Source: Salvator merianae (taxonomy: Eukaryota > Chordata > Lepidosauria > Squamata > Teiidae). Taken from it: a stretch of 64,000 nt of DNA. Below are positions 22,340-34,879 of this stretch, piece by piece. The notes under the pieces are model-generated. The model made no database searches, was not told the DNA's origin, and saw only the letters and a list, made by a program, of their open reading frames with translations. The stretch is taken from the NCBI GenBank assembly GCA_003586115.2, contig QVOM02000034.1:16539289-16603288 (forward strand). The letters are read 5' to 3'. Each line of letters begins with the position of its first letter. Within the stretch, counting starts at the first letter, position 1. Made by a program: the position numbers and the translations under genes.

Positions 22340-24095
22340 CACCCAAGGAGTGTGACTATGTTTTTAAATCTTCTAGAATCAGTACGCTCCACTCTTACAG
22401 GACTGTTTTGAGATGCAAAATACAAAACATTTTTTTTTCTTTTTCTGACTACATTAGCCTTCCTTAAGCATTCACGGCTTTGCATAATTGGAAGTGAATG
22501 ATAAAGGGAGCAAAGCACGATCTTATTGTTCTATCTAAGGTAGGATCCACAGGGAGCCTTTAAGGCACCATGAATACACAATAAGGGGGCAAGATGGAGA
22601 AAGGTCATTATGCAGGGCTAAGGAATATTCACTGTGGCAGCTGCTCAAGGAGACTTACTGTGTACCTGATGGTCATTTTGCCAGTGATCTAATAGAGAAT
22701 ATTATGGTCTTTCCTGTGTTCAGTAGCCATCCAAAACATCAAGTTCAGCCACCAATCTGCCCCCTGATCCCCGCAGCCTCAAGATCATGGAGATCTTGAC
22801 ATGGGGTGGGAGGTTGTCCCCACTGCACACCTGCACCATCATGCCACAGGGATGGGACAGCTCCCCCCTCATTGAGATTGCCATAATCTTGATGTCATGG
22901 TTGTGATGTATGCAGTGTAGAGTGAGTGTGGAGTGCGGGCAGTCCCCCATCTTGTGTCAAGATTGCAACTGGAAATCCACAGTTGCAGTCTTGATTGCCA
23001 AGGTCAGTGGCAGCATGCTTTCTGCAGCCTTCCATATTAACAACAGCACAATTAATGTAGCTCTCTTCTTAATGCACAGGAAAAGGGCTCCTCCCTACCA
23101 TGCAAATCACCTAATCACTCTCTCTCATTGTAAGGTGATGGTCTTAAAACATGTCTGATCAGGGCTCTAAGCTGCGTGGGGAACTTGCATGTATACAACA
23201 GACTCCCCTCTGCAAACTGTCATCCTCTAACATACAGATGGTAGTGGCAAGTCTGTGCAGTGAGGAAGCAATGGAGTGGAGCAGGGCCAGTGGAAAGAAT
23301 CCCACTTGCTCCTCATTACAGAAGGGTATGAATGACTGAACAGGGCTTCTGAAAACTATCAGTCTGTCTCAAATCACATGTACCTGTGAAGTGCCAAGAT
23401 GGCCAAAGATGCTATCTTGAAGACTTTTTTGTTTGCTGTGTAACTGTTTGTGCAAGAGCCACCATCATAAAACAATCCTTCCAAAACTGTCTCTTAAAGC
23501 AAATGTAGAAGGGAAGAAAGAGGCAAGTGGAAATGAAATTCCAGTCTTCCCACTCATTCAGTCCCCTTCATCAGATTACAATGAAACTGCCTGAAAGAGA
23601 GGATCTGGGCAAAATGCCATGATTTGCCCTTCATTGTTACCAAGAGAAGGAAAGGAAGGCCTTTTCCACTGTTTTGTAAGGTATCCATCGCACTGGATGA
23701 GGATAACAGGAAGCACCTGACAATGTGGGAAGGAGGGTGCTTTCTCTGAGGCATTCACTTCCAGGTGACACCTCCTACAGTGGAGCTGCTGCTTGAGACA
23801 CAGAGCACTTCTGCCAACATTGTGGGTACCTTTAAGCAGGGGCACGCACATACCTGTCCTTGGAATTTTCCAGATCCCACTCATTCTGAAGATAAAAAAG
23901 CTTTTAAAAGCCATGGGATTCCCCACTCTTTCACAGAAAGTTGGCTTTGAAGAGTTATATATGCACTCCCCTGCAGTAAATGCCCATTGATGGTATGAGC
24001 TTGGATCAGAGTGAGGCAGTGAGATTTCTTTGGTTGGTTTGAGTGTGTTGTACAACCAAAAATGGACACATAGTGCCCAAGATCGCTCCCCCAGG

Positions 24096-24133
<38 letters not shown>

Positions 24134-26670
24134 CATGGCCTGAATGGAAAGTTCCACATGGACAAATCAGGCCATGCTGGAAGGCTGCTGGGAATATAGT
24201 GACCACATATCACTGAATTCATCCATCACTTAGCCCACTACAAAGGGCAGAACCTGTTCCCATGAGTGCTCCTTTTGCAGAACAGATAGTGCGGGCCTAG
24301 TCTGCTCTTGCAGCCACCAAGCACAGGATTTATAGTTGCTGGACTGACCGACCTGTGATCTTGCTGCCTGGCACCTTACACAAAGCACTGAAAATGGCTA
24401 AGTTTTCGGGTCATTTCTGAAGTTTCACATAAAGGCCTTGATTACAAACTTTGCTGCTAGGGAGCTTTTGCTCCCCTGCCTCAAAGTTTGCAAAGGTCAG
24501 AGTGCTAGAGCTATGTGAACAGTATATCTCCCCACTCCTGGGCTGAAGCAAGCCCTCTAAGAATGGTGCCCTTCCACATCCGTAAGAAAGTTGCCAAGAC
24601 TGTCATTGCAGTATATTTTGGCACTAGAAATACCCATCCCTGAAAAAGCCTTGTCAAAGAAAGATGAAAAACTGCCTGTGTCTCAGATCTTACCATGTTC
24701 CACATAGTCTATTAAAAATTCAATTTAATAATGCCACTGAGCAATGGGTAAACCAACTGTCACAAAGCATAAATGCATGTTCTGTTCAGTTTGATGCAGT
24801 ACCTAACCATAAGTTTTAAATGGGGAAATGGGAATTAATGTAACTCCCTTTGCAATTACTAATTCTACAAGAAACACAAATAGCTCAGCAAAGGGAAACT
24901 GTAGCTGCTGTTGGGCTTCTGCTAAACAAATAGGATGGGTAAGCAGTTGAGAATATATTCTTCAAGAATAAAATAGACTTTTGTGGGTTTTTATTCCTAT
25001 CCGCCACCACCACTTTTTCTTTTCTTTTTTGCAATCCCCTCCAGTTCTTTCACTTCTGTCAATAGATTTAATAATTTATTGTTAAATCAAATCAAATCAG
25101 GACTAGAATACTGCTACAGCAGAACAATGCCAGACTTCTGCAAAAGCATTCTAACTGGCAGAAAAACCAGGGAACTGATTTTCATCCATAGACATAAGCA
25201 TTCTTTTTCAGAGTTGGCAGCCATTTACTGTATAAGGTTTGACAGCAGATTCAGCATCTAATGCACACTTCAAAAATGCCCTCTGCCTCCCTCTAGTGAA
25301 TAGCTGGGCTACCTGGTGACTTTTGTAATGGGCACAGATGGTGCCAAAGCTCTTCATGTATGGCTGGTCCTGCCTTTAGGCAGTTAGATAGCTGCCTCGG
25401 GTAACAGCTGTTGAAAGAGGGAGCAGAGCAAGCCGTGAATGGACAGGCTGGTCATGTAGACCAACTAAGCAGTTGCCTGGGGCATCATGTTTTAATGGGA
25501 ACAAGATTAGCCTGAAGTACCGCTCCACCTACCCACCTATTTAACATTCTAGGGAAATCAAACAGTTAAACTATAGAGCATTTTGTAGATCAATATGCAT
25601 ATTCCTTAAGTTTTATAAAGGCCACACTGCAAAAGTAGGTGGAGTGTGAGGCTGGAGCATGCAACAAACTATCTGCTAGTCTGAAATGGTTATCAGAGTG
25701 GGTATGTGAGTGTCCAAGTCATATTTTGTCTAGTATGCCAAAAGCCCTCAGGCCAACCCTGGAAGTGTATGCGTGACACATCTTGCTCTGTGCTCATGTA
25801 TGGCGCTATTCTGTTGATAGTTTTTGCACACGGGATAAGGAAGATACAGTCTTCTCCGTCACCTCAGGAAGCAACTCTGAGGAGAGGGCAATAATAAATT
25901 AAGAAAGAAGCCAAATAAAACAGAACTCTTTTTTCCAGAACCACACCCACTGCTTCTGACCCCAATTCTTTCTTCTTCACACGGCCTCTATGGAAAACCC
26001 TTGGTCTACTCCTGTCCATTCTTCTTTTCCTCCTGAAATGTCTCATCCATTTTCCGAAGACCCTGCAGGTACTATTACTAAACACACAGGCATAGCATAA
26101 CTGAAGTGAGTGTGGTACAGAAGCAAAATCGTCGCATAAGAATTCCTCCCTGGCAATCTGGTATTCCAAATTATGGGATTTCTTAGTAATGGAACTGCTC
26201 ACTTACCAGCATTGTGTTCTTCAAAGATATAACCAAACATTTCATGAACACTTGTTTCCCCTTTCGAACTTCATAACTTCTTCTGACTTTTCGCATCTTC
26301 CAACTCTGCACCTAATCACTCTACTGCTTTCCAAAAAGTTACTAAGTTCTTCTGCCAAGCCATGTTATAATGTTGTATTATCTACATGGCACTATATTTG
26401 TATTGTAAAGTGTTTTTTTAAATAAATATTTTTTAAAAAATTAAAAATTTTTAAAAAAATGAACTCTTCCCTACTTGTTTCCCATTTCCCTACTCTTTTT
26501 GAAAGTATTTTTATTTTTTTTAAAGAACATATTGAAGTAATGTTTTATCTCATACAAATAAACATTTAAAAAAAAAAAAAAATTCCTAGTTGTATAGCAA
26601 CCTTGTTATGTTCCTGTTAGATGTTTGCATGTTTTTCTTGTTTCCCAGAGTAGTGGCCCAGTTAGACATA
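22340..26670. other. gene-free DNA with one (CA)n tract
   Basis: No gene is recognised. 22,541-22,620 may be a distant copy of the short repeat at 588-680. The minus frame at 25,864-26,202 (112 codons, with a Lys/Arg-rich middle) has no recognisable domain and no convincing splice context. 26,395-26,580 is A/T simple-texture sequence. Confidence 0.45.
24096..24131. repeat. (CA)n microsatellite
   Basis: About 17 CA units, beginning cacgcaca. Minus-strand frames of up to 193 codons that cross it are artefacts of the repeat. Confidence 0.95.
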
Positions 26671-27138
26671 GGCCCTTTTGCGCAGGACACTGTCCCAAGA
26701 CAGGACAGGGTTCATAGACCTTTGTTCCACATGTTAGTGTGGATTATGGGAGGTCCCACCCCCTCCTAGTACATTTTGTCTGCACACAATGAAGTGAAGA
26801 GCGAGTTAGAGCACCCAAATTGGCACTCTACTCCAGTTTATCAGCAGACCTCAATGTCTAGGTCTACGAGCGGGCTAGGGATGGTATACTGGACCATGAA
26901 GATGGGCAGATGCACACCTCCATAGTCTGGTACATCATAGGTAAGCAGCAAAAATGGGGGACCCAAGAGCTCCATAGACCAGGCTTCAGAATTGGTTTGG
27001 GAGCTGGCACTGGACATCCCAAAGCAGACAGCCTTGTCCCATGCTAGAAGCAACCTATCCCAGCTTGAGGAAGGTTGCTAATCCCATGATGGGGCAGCTA
27101 CCCTGTCCCAGGATAAAAGCTGTAAGTGCAGAAACAGA
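26671..27138. mobile_element. MITE related to family F, long copy
   Basis: The left end ggcccttttgcgcaggac and the right end 'aagctgtaagtgcagaaacagac' (complement gtctgtttctgcactt) resemble the family F termini. Inside, 'ctgtcccaagacaggacagg' near the left is mirrored by 'ctaccctgtcccagg' near the right. No transposase frame; a non-autonomous inverted-repeat element. Confidence 0.45.
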
Positions 27139-27139
27139 C

Positions 27140-28817
27140 TTAGACTGCATCCACATGGGCAAGAGAAGATGACTGGAGGAGGCCCTTGGGACCTGAAGCA
27201 CATGGCTCTCCTCTCAGGGCTCTTGAATGCTGGCATCTTCCCTCAAAAGGGAATTTTCTTGTGAGCAGGTGCCCACACCACTACCATGTAGATATATCAT
27301 GCCAGATATATAAAATGGCCTGTTTCTGGGGTGATTTCCTGCATGATGGAAAATGGCTATACCTTTTTTTGGAAGCTGGAGTCAGAGCAAGAATTCCTGC
27401 CCTTTAAATTGCCTCACACGATCCAGCAATCAAGTCCTGTTACGTTACTTCCTCTTTATTTATTCAAAGAGGATGTGGCCACCACAGCCAGCCATCTGCA
27501 AACTGAATAAAAATTGTACGGCTTGCATGTGGTTGCATTCTCATGGCCATGATTACAGCTTCCTCAGAGGTGGGAGGGGTGTGACCCATGGGATCCAATG
27601 AGAAGGCAGCAGCCAGACTGGCCAAATGGTCTGCACTGCACAACAGATTGAGGCCTCCAAAACCCTCACAGAAGTTAGTTATTCTTAGTCCAATGTCAAA
27701 ACAGCATAGAGCGGAATCACCCCATTAATTTACCTCCTCCCTCATCCATCACTCCACACACAAATGAAGGAGGTGAATGGGCTGGTTATCTGCCCTTAGA
27801 GTTCTGTGATATACTCAGAAATAATTAGACAATGGCAGGATCCATACGGTTCTTCATAAGCTTTGAATGAGCAGTGAGCAGTGTCCACTCAACTCTGCTC
27901 TTCTATTGCACATTCAATAAACACATGTGAACATGGCACTCATGTCATTATAAGTGCCTGTAGAGTGTGCTATATTTGCAAAGTGAAATGAAAGCTCTCA
28001 GGGCTCCTCATCTTGCTCTCCACTAACAACAGCAGACCTGCCACTGCCATGGCCATCCAAGAGAACTTACCAGGCTCCTTAATGATCATAATTCAAGTAC
28101 AGAAAATGACCCATAGAGTGGTTTCTTGTGTTCAGTGAAACTTCTGCCATTACCTTTAAGATTACAGCCAGGCATCCCTTGGATTTATTTCAACAAAGGG
28201 GGGAGGACTACCCCCACATGTCAGGATTGCAGACATGGCTGTGATCTTGATGAGCAAGAGCAACCCTCTCCCTTGTTGTCAGATCTGAAGCCAGAATGTC
28301 TTTGTTTTCTTGGTGTGGAAAGATCTCTTCTTTCCCTCATCCCACATCAAGATCAGCTGTGATCTTGATATAGCAGGTGGGAAGAAAAGCAGCTTCTCCC
28401 CTTCTGTGCTAAGATGAGGGTCTTCAAGGGTGTGCAGACAGCACAACAATGCACTGCTTGTAGCACTATTTGTGGAGACACTATGGTTGTTGCGTTCCTT
28501 CCCCTGTTGTGTGGAAACTGCCAGGAGAAAACAAGGAGACCAAACTAAGCTGTGTAAGAATGATTTTCATTAAGTATCAGCAAAAATGATTTAATTGCTT
28601 ATGCTTAAACAACTATTTTTTTAAAAATGTTAGTTCTACTGTTAAAGCTATTTAGAGTTCTAGCGAATTTACTTATGGCTTACTGCTTCTCCAGTGGCTT
28701 TAGAAAGAAGAACCTCTATGATAAGTCTATTAGGAATTAAAACAGGAACAAAACTGAAAGAAATGCAAAGCTTTAGAGCAAAGGTCTTTAACCTTTTCTA
28801 TGCCACAGATCCCTTTA
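27140..28817. other. gene-free DNA
   Basis: No gene is seen. 27,838-27,920 is a copy of the short repeat at 588-680. The remainder is unique sequence with scattered 'gccatggcc'-type words like those in MITE E interiors. Confidence 0.45.
27838..27920. repeat. short repeat shared with 588-680
   Basis: It has the same ordered blocks as the copy at 588-680 (ggatc, tttgaatg, gcagtgtc, cattcaata) but differs at many positions, so both copies are old. Confidence 0.35.
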
Positions 28818-29418
28818 AGGCTGTTTCCACACTTAACTCCCTTGGAGCAGTTTAACTAGTCCACTACAGTCTGTTCTAGTACAAACCCAGCAGGTGTCAT
28901 CTGCATTTGCGAGGGCTGGAATGCCATTATCCCAATCAAACACCAGAAGCAATGTGGACAGATCTTCCCTGTTCTGTTCTAGGCAAAGCATACTTCTACC
29001 ACAAGTGCCATTCAAAATTCCCTTCCCTGTAATTGGCCCATGTCTCCATCACTCCAACATCGTTTCTGGCATGCAAGGGCAGGGATGAACTACCTCCATA
29101 TCGAGGTTTTGAAGACAATCTTAACAGTTTGTATAAAAAAGAATGGAAAATGTCACAGCACCATCTTTCTTGCTTATGGAAACTTTGAAAAAGAGGCTGT
29201 AGCGTTTTCCTAGTACTGGACCAGAGATGGAAGTATTAATTTCTGGACCAGAACAGGCAACATTAGTAGACTTGCAGACCTTTTCAAACAGGTCCACTGC
29301 TAAATTGTGATAAGGAGCTCTTATTACGATTCTGGGTCAGAATGGCATTAGTTCCAAGCAAAAGCAGCAAACTAGCAAGCAGCTTATTCTGGTATACCAG
29401 GCAAGTGCAGAAAAACCT
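28818..29418. mobile_element. probable MITE, E/F-like termini
   Basis: The left end aggctgtttccacactta and right end 'ggcaagtgcagaaaaacct' (complement aggtttttctgcacttgcc) form degraded inverted termini with the 'cacactt / gcacttg' core of families E and F. It lies only 11 bp upstream of a clear family E copy. Confidence 0.4.
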
Positions 29419-29429
29419 GAAGAATTTGA

Positions 29430-29841
29430 GGGCCTGTTTGTACTTATTCATTAGTAAGTGATCAGACTCTCACTAGTGAGGTGCATCCACACTGCACAGA
29501 GGCTCAAGTGATCGGGAGCATCTGCAGACACTTCCAATTGCTACTAGATATGGAGCAGCTACACAGTACAGAGCATTCACACCTACTTCCAGGTGTGAAC
29601 GCTATACAGCATAACTATGGCTGTGCAGTTGTGCACCATGTCCCTAGTCACCATGGCAGTGGCCAGACATTTCTACGATTGCTGTCATGGTGGGCAGCCA
29701 GCATTTGTACTGTAAATGCTGGACACCCATTTCCAGGTTGTTCCAGCCCTGGCAGTGTGGATGGCCACCCCACTGCAAGGACTGTTCCATCTTGGAATGT
29801 TCAACTGTGAACATTCCAAAACAGAAAGTGTGAAAATACCC
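29430..29841 (+). mobile_element. MITE family E copy
   Basis: It starts gggcctgtttgtactta and ends agtgtgaaaataccc. The interior has the family words 'cactagtgaggtgcatccacact', 'gcacagaggc' and 'ccatggcagtggcc'. The flanking trinucleotides are tga (left) and tca (right), a 2-of-3 match to a 3-bp target duplication. No coding capacity. Confidence 0.6.
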
Positions 29842-29990
29842 TCAGGGAACCTAAGGACCCCCTACTAAAAATATTCATTTCTCATTTCTTTTATTTAGCT
29901 AGTGTAATTTTCAAAGCAAGTCTGAGCTTCACGGACCCTAGGTTAAGAATCTCTAGTTTAGAGGCATTATTACTGCAAATTTGGAACATT

Positions 29991-30489
29991 GGGCCTGTTT
30001 GCATTTGCTACTAGTGAGCATCAAGAATGCTTGCTAGCTAAGTGCGTCCGCACCTTGCAGAGGCCTGAGTGGCTGTGAGCAGGCTACAGACACTCCTGAT
30101 CGCAGATACCTGTGGAACATTAATTAGTGTTCCACACCCTTACCAGGAGGTGATAGTCACCTCCTGGTAAAGTGTGTTGGCACTTACCTGGCATTGCAGC
30201 ATCCAGGCCATTATGATGCACTGACTGCACCTGCATGATTGCGCAATTGTGCCTGCGCAATTGCCCACTTGGGCACAGATCCGATCAGCCAATCACACCT
30301 GCACACTGTGTGGGCCTGCTGTTGCCATGACAGTGGCCAGATGCTTCCCTGCCACTGCCATGGCGAGTATCGGGCAGAGCTACCAGCATTTGCACCATGA
30401 ATGCCAGTAGCCAGCTTCAGATAAGGTTTCCGGCCACACAGTGCAGACAGTGGTTATCCGATTCTAAGGTGGCAAGTACAAAAACGCCC
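29991..30489 (+). mobile_element. MITE family E, best-preserved copy
   Basis: It starts gggcctgtttgcatttg and ends caagtacaaaaacgccc. It is flanked by att (29,988-29,990) and att (30,490-30,492), a clean 3-bp target duplication. Inside are two dyads: tgtggaaca..tgttccaca (30,111-30,136) and perfect 14-bp arms ttaccaggaggtga / tcacctcctggtaa around a 3-nt loop (30,140-30,170). Termini beginning GGGCC and a 3-bp duplication fit PIF/Harbinger-type non-autonomous elements. No open frame of note. Confidence 0.75.
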
Positions 30490-31120
30490 ATTATGTCTAT
30501 ACTTAATTGAAATTGACAGTCATAAAGAAGAAAAAGTTCAAAAGCACATCATAAATTGAAGGGGAAAGGAAGATGGGAATTCTTGTCTTTTCCTGGTGGA
30601 GACCCTATTGCTGTATAGCTTTTGGATAGAAAGATTCAAAAGCAAATATGTTATACACCTGTTCTGAAGACTTCAAAATCCACTCCAGAACCTTGTCAAG
30701 AGAGAAGGCTGGGTGGGGAATGTGTTTAGGGAAAGGTTAAGGGAAAAGTTTAAGGCTTGTTATTTCAGCAGAGAAGTACTAATCCCAGCTAGAATTCTGC
30801 AGCACAAGGAAGGATCAAATTCAATCATTTTGCCTTACTCCAAATTTAAGTCAAAGCAGACAGACCCCCCAAAGGTCCTTGCATGCATTCACAAGAAGTA
30901 CCTAGGAGTTATGTCACCTCAGATGTTAGGTCCTATGCACAAAATTCTCAGATCTTTACTTAGAGTTAAATTCCCATAGGCTTAAAAGCATATGATCTCT
31001 CTGCGCTTTGTCATGCTCACTAACTGTGCTTGCCATGTAAGCAAGGCAGAGAAAAGAGAAGAAAGAAGTTCTCACTCAGCATGGAAGGAGAGGCTCCCAG
31101 GATCTCTCAAACTAGAAGCA
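30490..31120. other. gene-free DNA
   Basis: No gene or firm repeat is recognised. The 88-codon plus frame at 30,713 has no family signature. Confidence 0.5.
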
Positions 31121-31241
31121 ATTCTGCACTGGCCAGTATACTGGACCAGCAAACCTACTAGGAGGTTCCCTTCTGTATACTAAGGGAGGTCCTCAGTGGT
31201 CCAGTATATGATCTGGTTCAGTATAATGGCCAGTGCAGAAT
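31121..31241. mobile_element. MITE family H, palindromic copy (121 bp)
   Basis: The left arm attctgcactggccagtata (continuing ctggaccag) is mirrored by tataatggccagtgcagaat at the right end. A second inner pair is ggaggttccc / gggaggtcc. The whole element is nearly one palindrome and has no coding room. Another copy lies at 46,438-46,571 and a half copy at about 37,966-37,992. Confidence 0.65.
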
Positions 31242-31774
31242 CACCTTAAGCTGCAAATTGCACTGTTTTTATAATGAAGCGCTCCTACTCTCAGTAGAAA
31301 GAACTTAATTAAAAATAAACTTGAAGTTTACTTTTACACAATGGATGTAGACAGCTTCAGATTTATCTTAAGAAAAATAGCAAACATTTCCCCAATTTGA
31401 TCTAATCATCCTTCCAGGTAAAGGGTTTCCTTTTAACTATTAATCTAATGCCTTAACAAAAGCCCCATTTCTGCTTCAAACTGAAAAATAGACAATCATG
31501 GCATTATCTAAGGCAAGAAACCTGTTCTTCTCAGTAAACAAAAAGTTGTTTAATACAGAAGAAGAAAATACAAACTCCAGTTTCCATTTCCTGTTTTAAG
31601 AATATGAGCTTTAAGGCATAGACAAGGCTCCAATATACTGCAGGTAGCTTTCAGTTTTCCATTTATTTATCTATTTCTTTGAAGGAAAGGAAGGCGGGTA
31701 GTCAAGTATCTGTGTGCGAGAGAGAGAGAGTTTTGTTTGCTATTTAAAAAAGGAATTCCTTTATGATACAATTA

Positions 31775-34525
31775 TTTTATTCATTATTATTTCCATTTTT
31801 ATCCTGCCCTATGCCTAAAGGTCTCGGGACAGGTTACATTATAAAACCAATATAAAATGAATATACTAAAACTATAACACTGTCAGAAAATGGGGAGGAA
31901 AAACTGTTTCTTTATTTAGCCAAAGGCCAGGGCAAAGAGGTGTGTCTTCACTGCTTTCCTTAAACATATAAAGTGAAAGTGCATGACACACCTCAGAGGG
32001 CAGACTATTCCATAATCTGGGAGCCATCACTGGTGCTCACCCCTTTTGCTACTGAGGGTGGTGGTACAACCAGAAGGGGATCCCCTACAGATCTTAAGGC
32101 ACAGGCAGGTTGATATGGAAGGCATTCCTTTACATATTTGTGGCCCAAATCATTTAGGGCCTTATCAGTTAAGGTTAACACCTTGAATTGGGCTCGGTAG
32201 CAAATTGGCAGCCAGTATAGTTCTTTTAAGACTGGCATGATGTGCATTTGGCCAGCTGTCCCAGTCAGCAGCCTAGCAGCTGCATTCTGCATCACCCACA
32301 GCTTCCAAACCATCTTCAAGGGCAGCCCCACATAGAGTGCATTACAATAGTCCAGTCTGGAAGTTACCAGAGCATGGATAACTGTGGCCAAATCATCTCT
32401 AACTAGAAGGAACCTTAGCTGTTGGACTGCAGTACTTGGAAATAGGCACTCTTGGCCAGGGTCTTCAAGGATCAGTACAGAGTTCAAGAGCACCCCTAGA
32501 TTTTGTACCTGTCCCTTCCAGGGTATGACAACCCCACTGAGAACAGCATGCCTCCCAACTTCACAGACTCAAGACCCAGTGACACACAGCACCTCCATCT
32601 TGTCTGGATTCAACTTCAATTTATTGGCCCTCATCCAGCCCATTGCAGCCTCCAGGCACTTGTCAAGCACTTCAACCACCTCTCCTGATGCAGATGGAAC
32701 AGAGAGATTGAGTTGGGTGTCATCTGCATATTGATGACACCTCACTCCAAATCTCCTGAAGACCTCTTCCAGTGGCTTCATATAGATGCTAGAGAGCATG
32801 GAGAATAAGATTGACCTCTGAGGAACGCCACAAATGAGTTCCCAGGGTGTCAAAAAGAATCTCCCATTATCACTCTCTAGGATCAGCCTTAGAGATAGGA
32901 ATGGAACCAATGTAATACACTGCCTCCAACTCCCAAACTCTGTAGCCTTTCCAGGATGATACCATGGTCAATGGTATCAAAAACTACTGAGAAACCCAGA
33001 AGAACCAATAGGGTTGCACTCCCCCTGTCTCTCTCCCGGAGAAGGTCATCAACCAGGGCGAACAAGGTGGGCTCCATGCCATACCCAGGTATGAAGCCAG
33101 ATTGAAATGGGTCCAGATAATCAGCTTCTTCCAACCATGACTTCAGTTGAACAGCCACAGCTCTCTCGAATACCTTGTCCGAAAAAGGTATGTTAGCCAC
33201 TAGGTGATAGTTGTTTAAACCTTCTGGATCCAGGGAGACCCTCTTGAAGAGGATGTATCACCACTTTTTAAGAGCTGGCAGGCCCACCCCATCTCTCAAA
33301 GAGGCATTCACTACTCCCTGGACCCACCCAGTCATACCTTGCCGGCTAGCTTTTATCAGCCAGGAAGGCAAGGATCCTGGAGGCATGTTGTCAGCCGAAC
33401 CCCTGCAAGCAGCTTGTCCATGTCCTCAGGCCGCAACAATAGAAACTGATCCAAAATAAATGGGCCAGATGGTTCTCTGGACACTTTCTCTGGACTATTC
33501 TCAATTGTGACATCCAGTCCTCCATGAATCTGAGCCACTTTGCCCTCAAAGTGACTTGCAAACTTGTCACAGCAGATATTGCATGGCTGTTGCCCGTGCT
33601 CCATCAGGCTAGATCCTATATGGCCATTCACCACTCTGAAGAGTTCTACTAGAGAGCTACTCAAGGACACAACGGTGGCAGAGAAAAAACTCCTTTGGGC
33701 TGCCTCTATTGCCACAAGGTAGGCACAATAGTGTGCTCTAACCTGTGTCCAGTCAGGTTCACGGCAGGATTTATGTGCTTTACAGGCTCTACAGGCATGC
33801 TGAGGACACTTGGAAGTGATCATGTTGATGGACCTGCTCATCTCCCGATTCCAGAGAGAGACCACAGGAGCACCATCCATGCCAACCGGAAAATCCCCCA
33901 GGGCATTCAGGAATTGTTCAGATTCCATAAGTCTCTGGGGTCAGGCCATCTCAATAGGTCCCCCATCTCTGCAGAGGGGGGCTGCCATTGCTAGTCCAAA
34001 TCTCACCAGCAAATGATCCATCCATGACAATGGGCTGACCACCACCCCTCCTATCAACAGAGTCTCATCAATCGGCTCTGAGGCAAAAACCAGATCAAGG
34101 GTATGACCAGCTGTATGAGTTGGGCCTGTTACATACTGAGACAGTCCCATGGTTGCCATGGAGGCCATGAAGAGCTGAGACAGCCCACTGTGCATAGCCT
34201 CTGCATGGATATTGAAACCCCCCCCAACATTACCGTGGCAGGGGCTTCCAACACCACATCCAAGACCACCTCAGCCAGCTCAGATAGGGAGGTTGCTGGG
34301 CAGCAGAGTAAGCAGTACACCAGCAACATCCCTATTTTGTCTCTCTGGCCCATCAACACAAACAACCCCTCAAACCCAGTCACAGAGCAAATTGGCTGCC
34401 TGGTGATAGACGTCCTATGAACTACAGCAACATCTTCTCCTGTCTCCACCGATCTGGAACAGTGCTGCACTGAGTAGCCAGGGGGACAAAGTTGGACTAG
34501 GCCCACCCAGTTCATCTACCCAGGT
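31775..34525 (-). mobile_element. L2-clade LINE, 5'-truncated (copy A)
   Basis: On the minus strand this reads an L2 ORF2 from mid-endonuclease to the 3' tail. The pieces in order are: endonuclease middle at 34,515-34,129 (CPPGYSVQHCSRS, GEDVAVVHR); endonuclease end at 34,195-33,941 (GHTLDLVFASEP, WMDHLLVRF); linker at 33,928-33,356; RT palm at 33,200-32,560 (FQSGFIPGYG, VFDTIDHGIILERL, YADD at 32,719-32,730, KLNPDKMEVL); and the C-terminal domain at 32,490-32,005 (SRLDYCNALYVGLP, NAAARLLTG, YRAQFKVLTLTDKALN). The 3' UTR ends with 'gggcaggataaaaatgg' plus A/T tail near 31,775. Frameshifts separate the pieces, so it is inactive. The 5' half of the element is missing beyond 34,525. It serves here as the reference for copies B and C. 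Confidence 0.85.
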
Positions 34526-34582
34526 CTCAACATGTTGGCTTTCTTGGATGATTTTGTATAATGTTTACTTGTCATAGTTTGA

Positions 34583-34720
34583 AGCTGCATCCAAACATTG
34601 CTTGTTTATTCTGCTATATTTGGATATTCTGGAATAAAGCATAGATAATCCAGAATATCCATGCTTTCTTTCAGAATATCCAAGTACAGCAGAAAAGTAA
34701 AAGATGTCTGGATGCAGCCT
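34583..34720. mobile_element. MITE family G, palindromic copy (138 bp)
   Basis: It abuts the 5' end of L2 copy A. The left arm agctgcatccaaacattgc, followed by ctatatttggatattctgg, is mirrored by 'cagaatatccaagtacagc' and 'gtctggatgcagcct' at the right. Other copies are at 45,926-46,064 and 54,889-54,998. The flanks tga/tca match at 2 of 3 bases. No coding capacity. Confidence 0.7.
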
Positions 34721-34879
34721 CATTCTCTAAACTTTTATAAAACTGACAAATACACTATTTTCTCATCCTGTGACAAATGAAAGTTGGTAAAGCCTTCCAC
34801 ATCATTATTTCCAGCTATATTCAGGAATATCACTTTTTTTTGTGAGAGCCTTTTGCTTGCATGTAAAGCTGCCCTCAGA

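Noticed and set aside
23576..24222. Minus-strand frames of 193 and 113 codons
   Set aside because: They run through the (CA)n tract and have no domain; repeat-driven.
25864..26202. 112-codon minus frame with basic stretch
   Set aside because: No recognisable domain; the frame edges do not coincide with convincing splice sites, so I could not support an exon.
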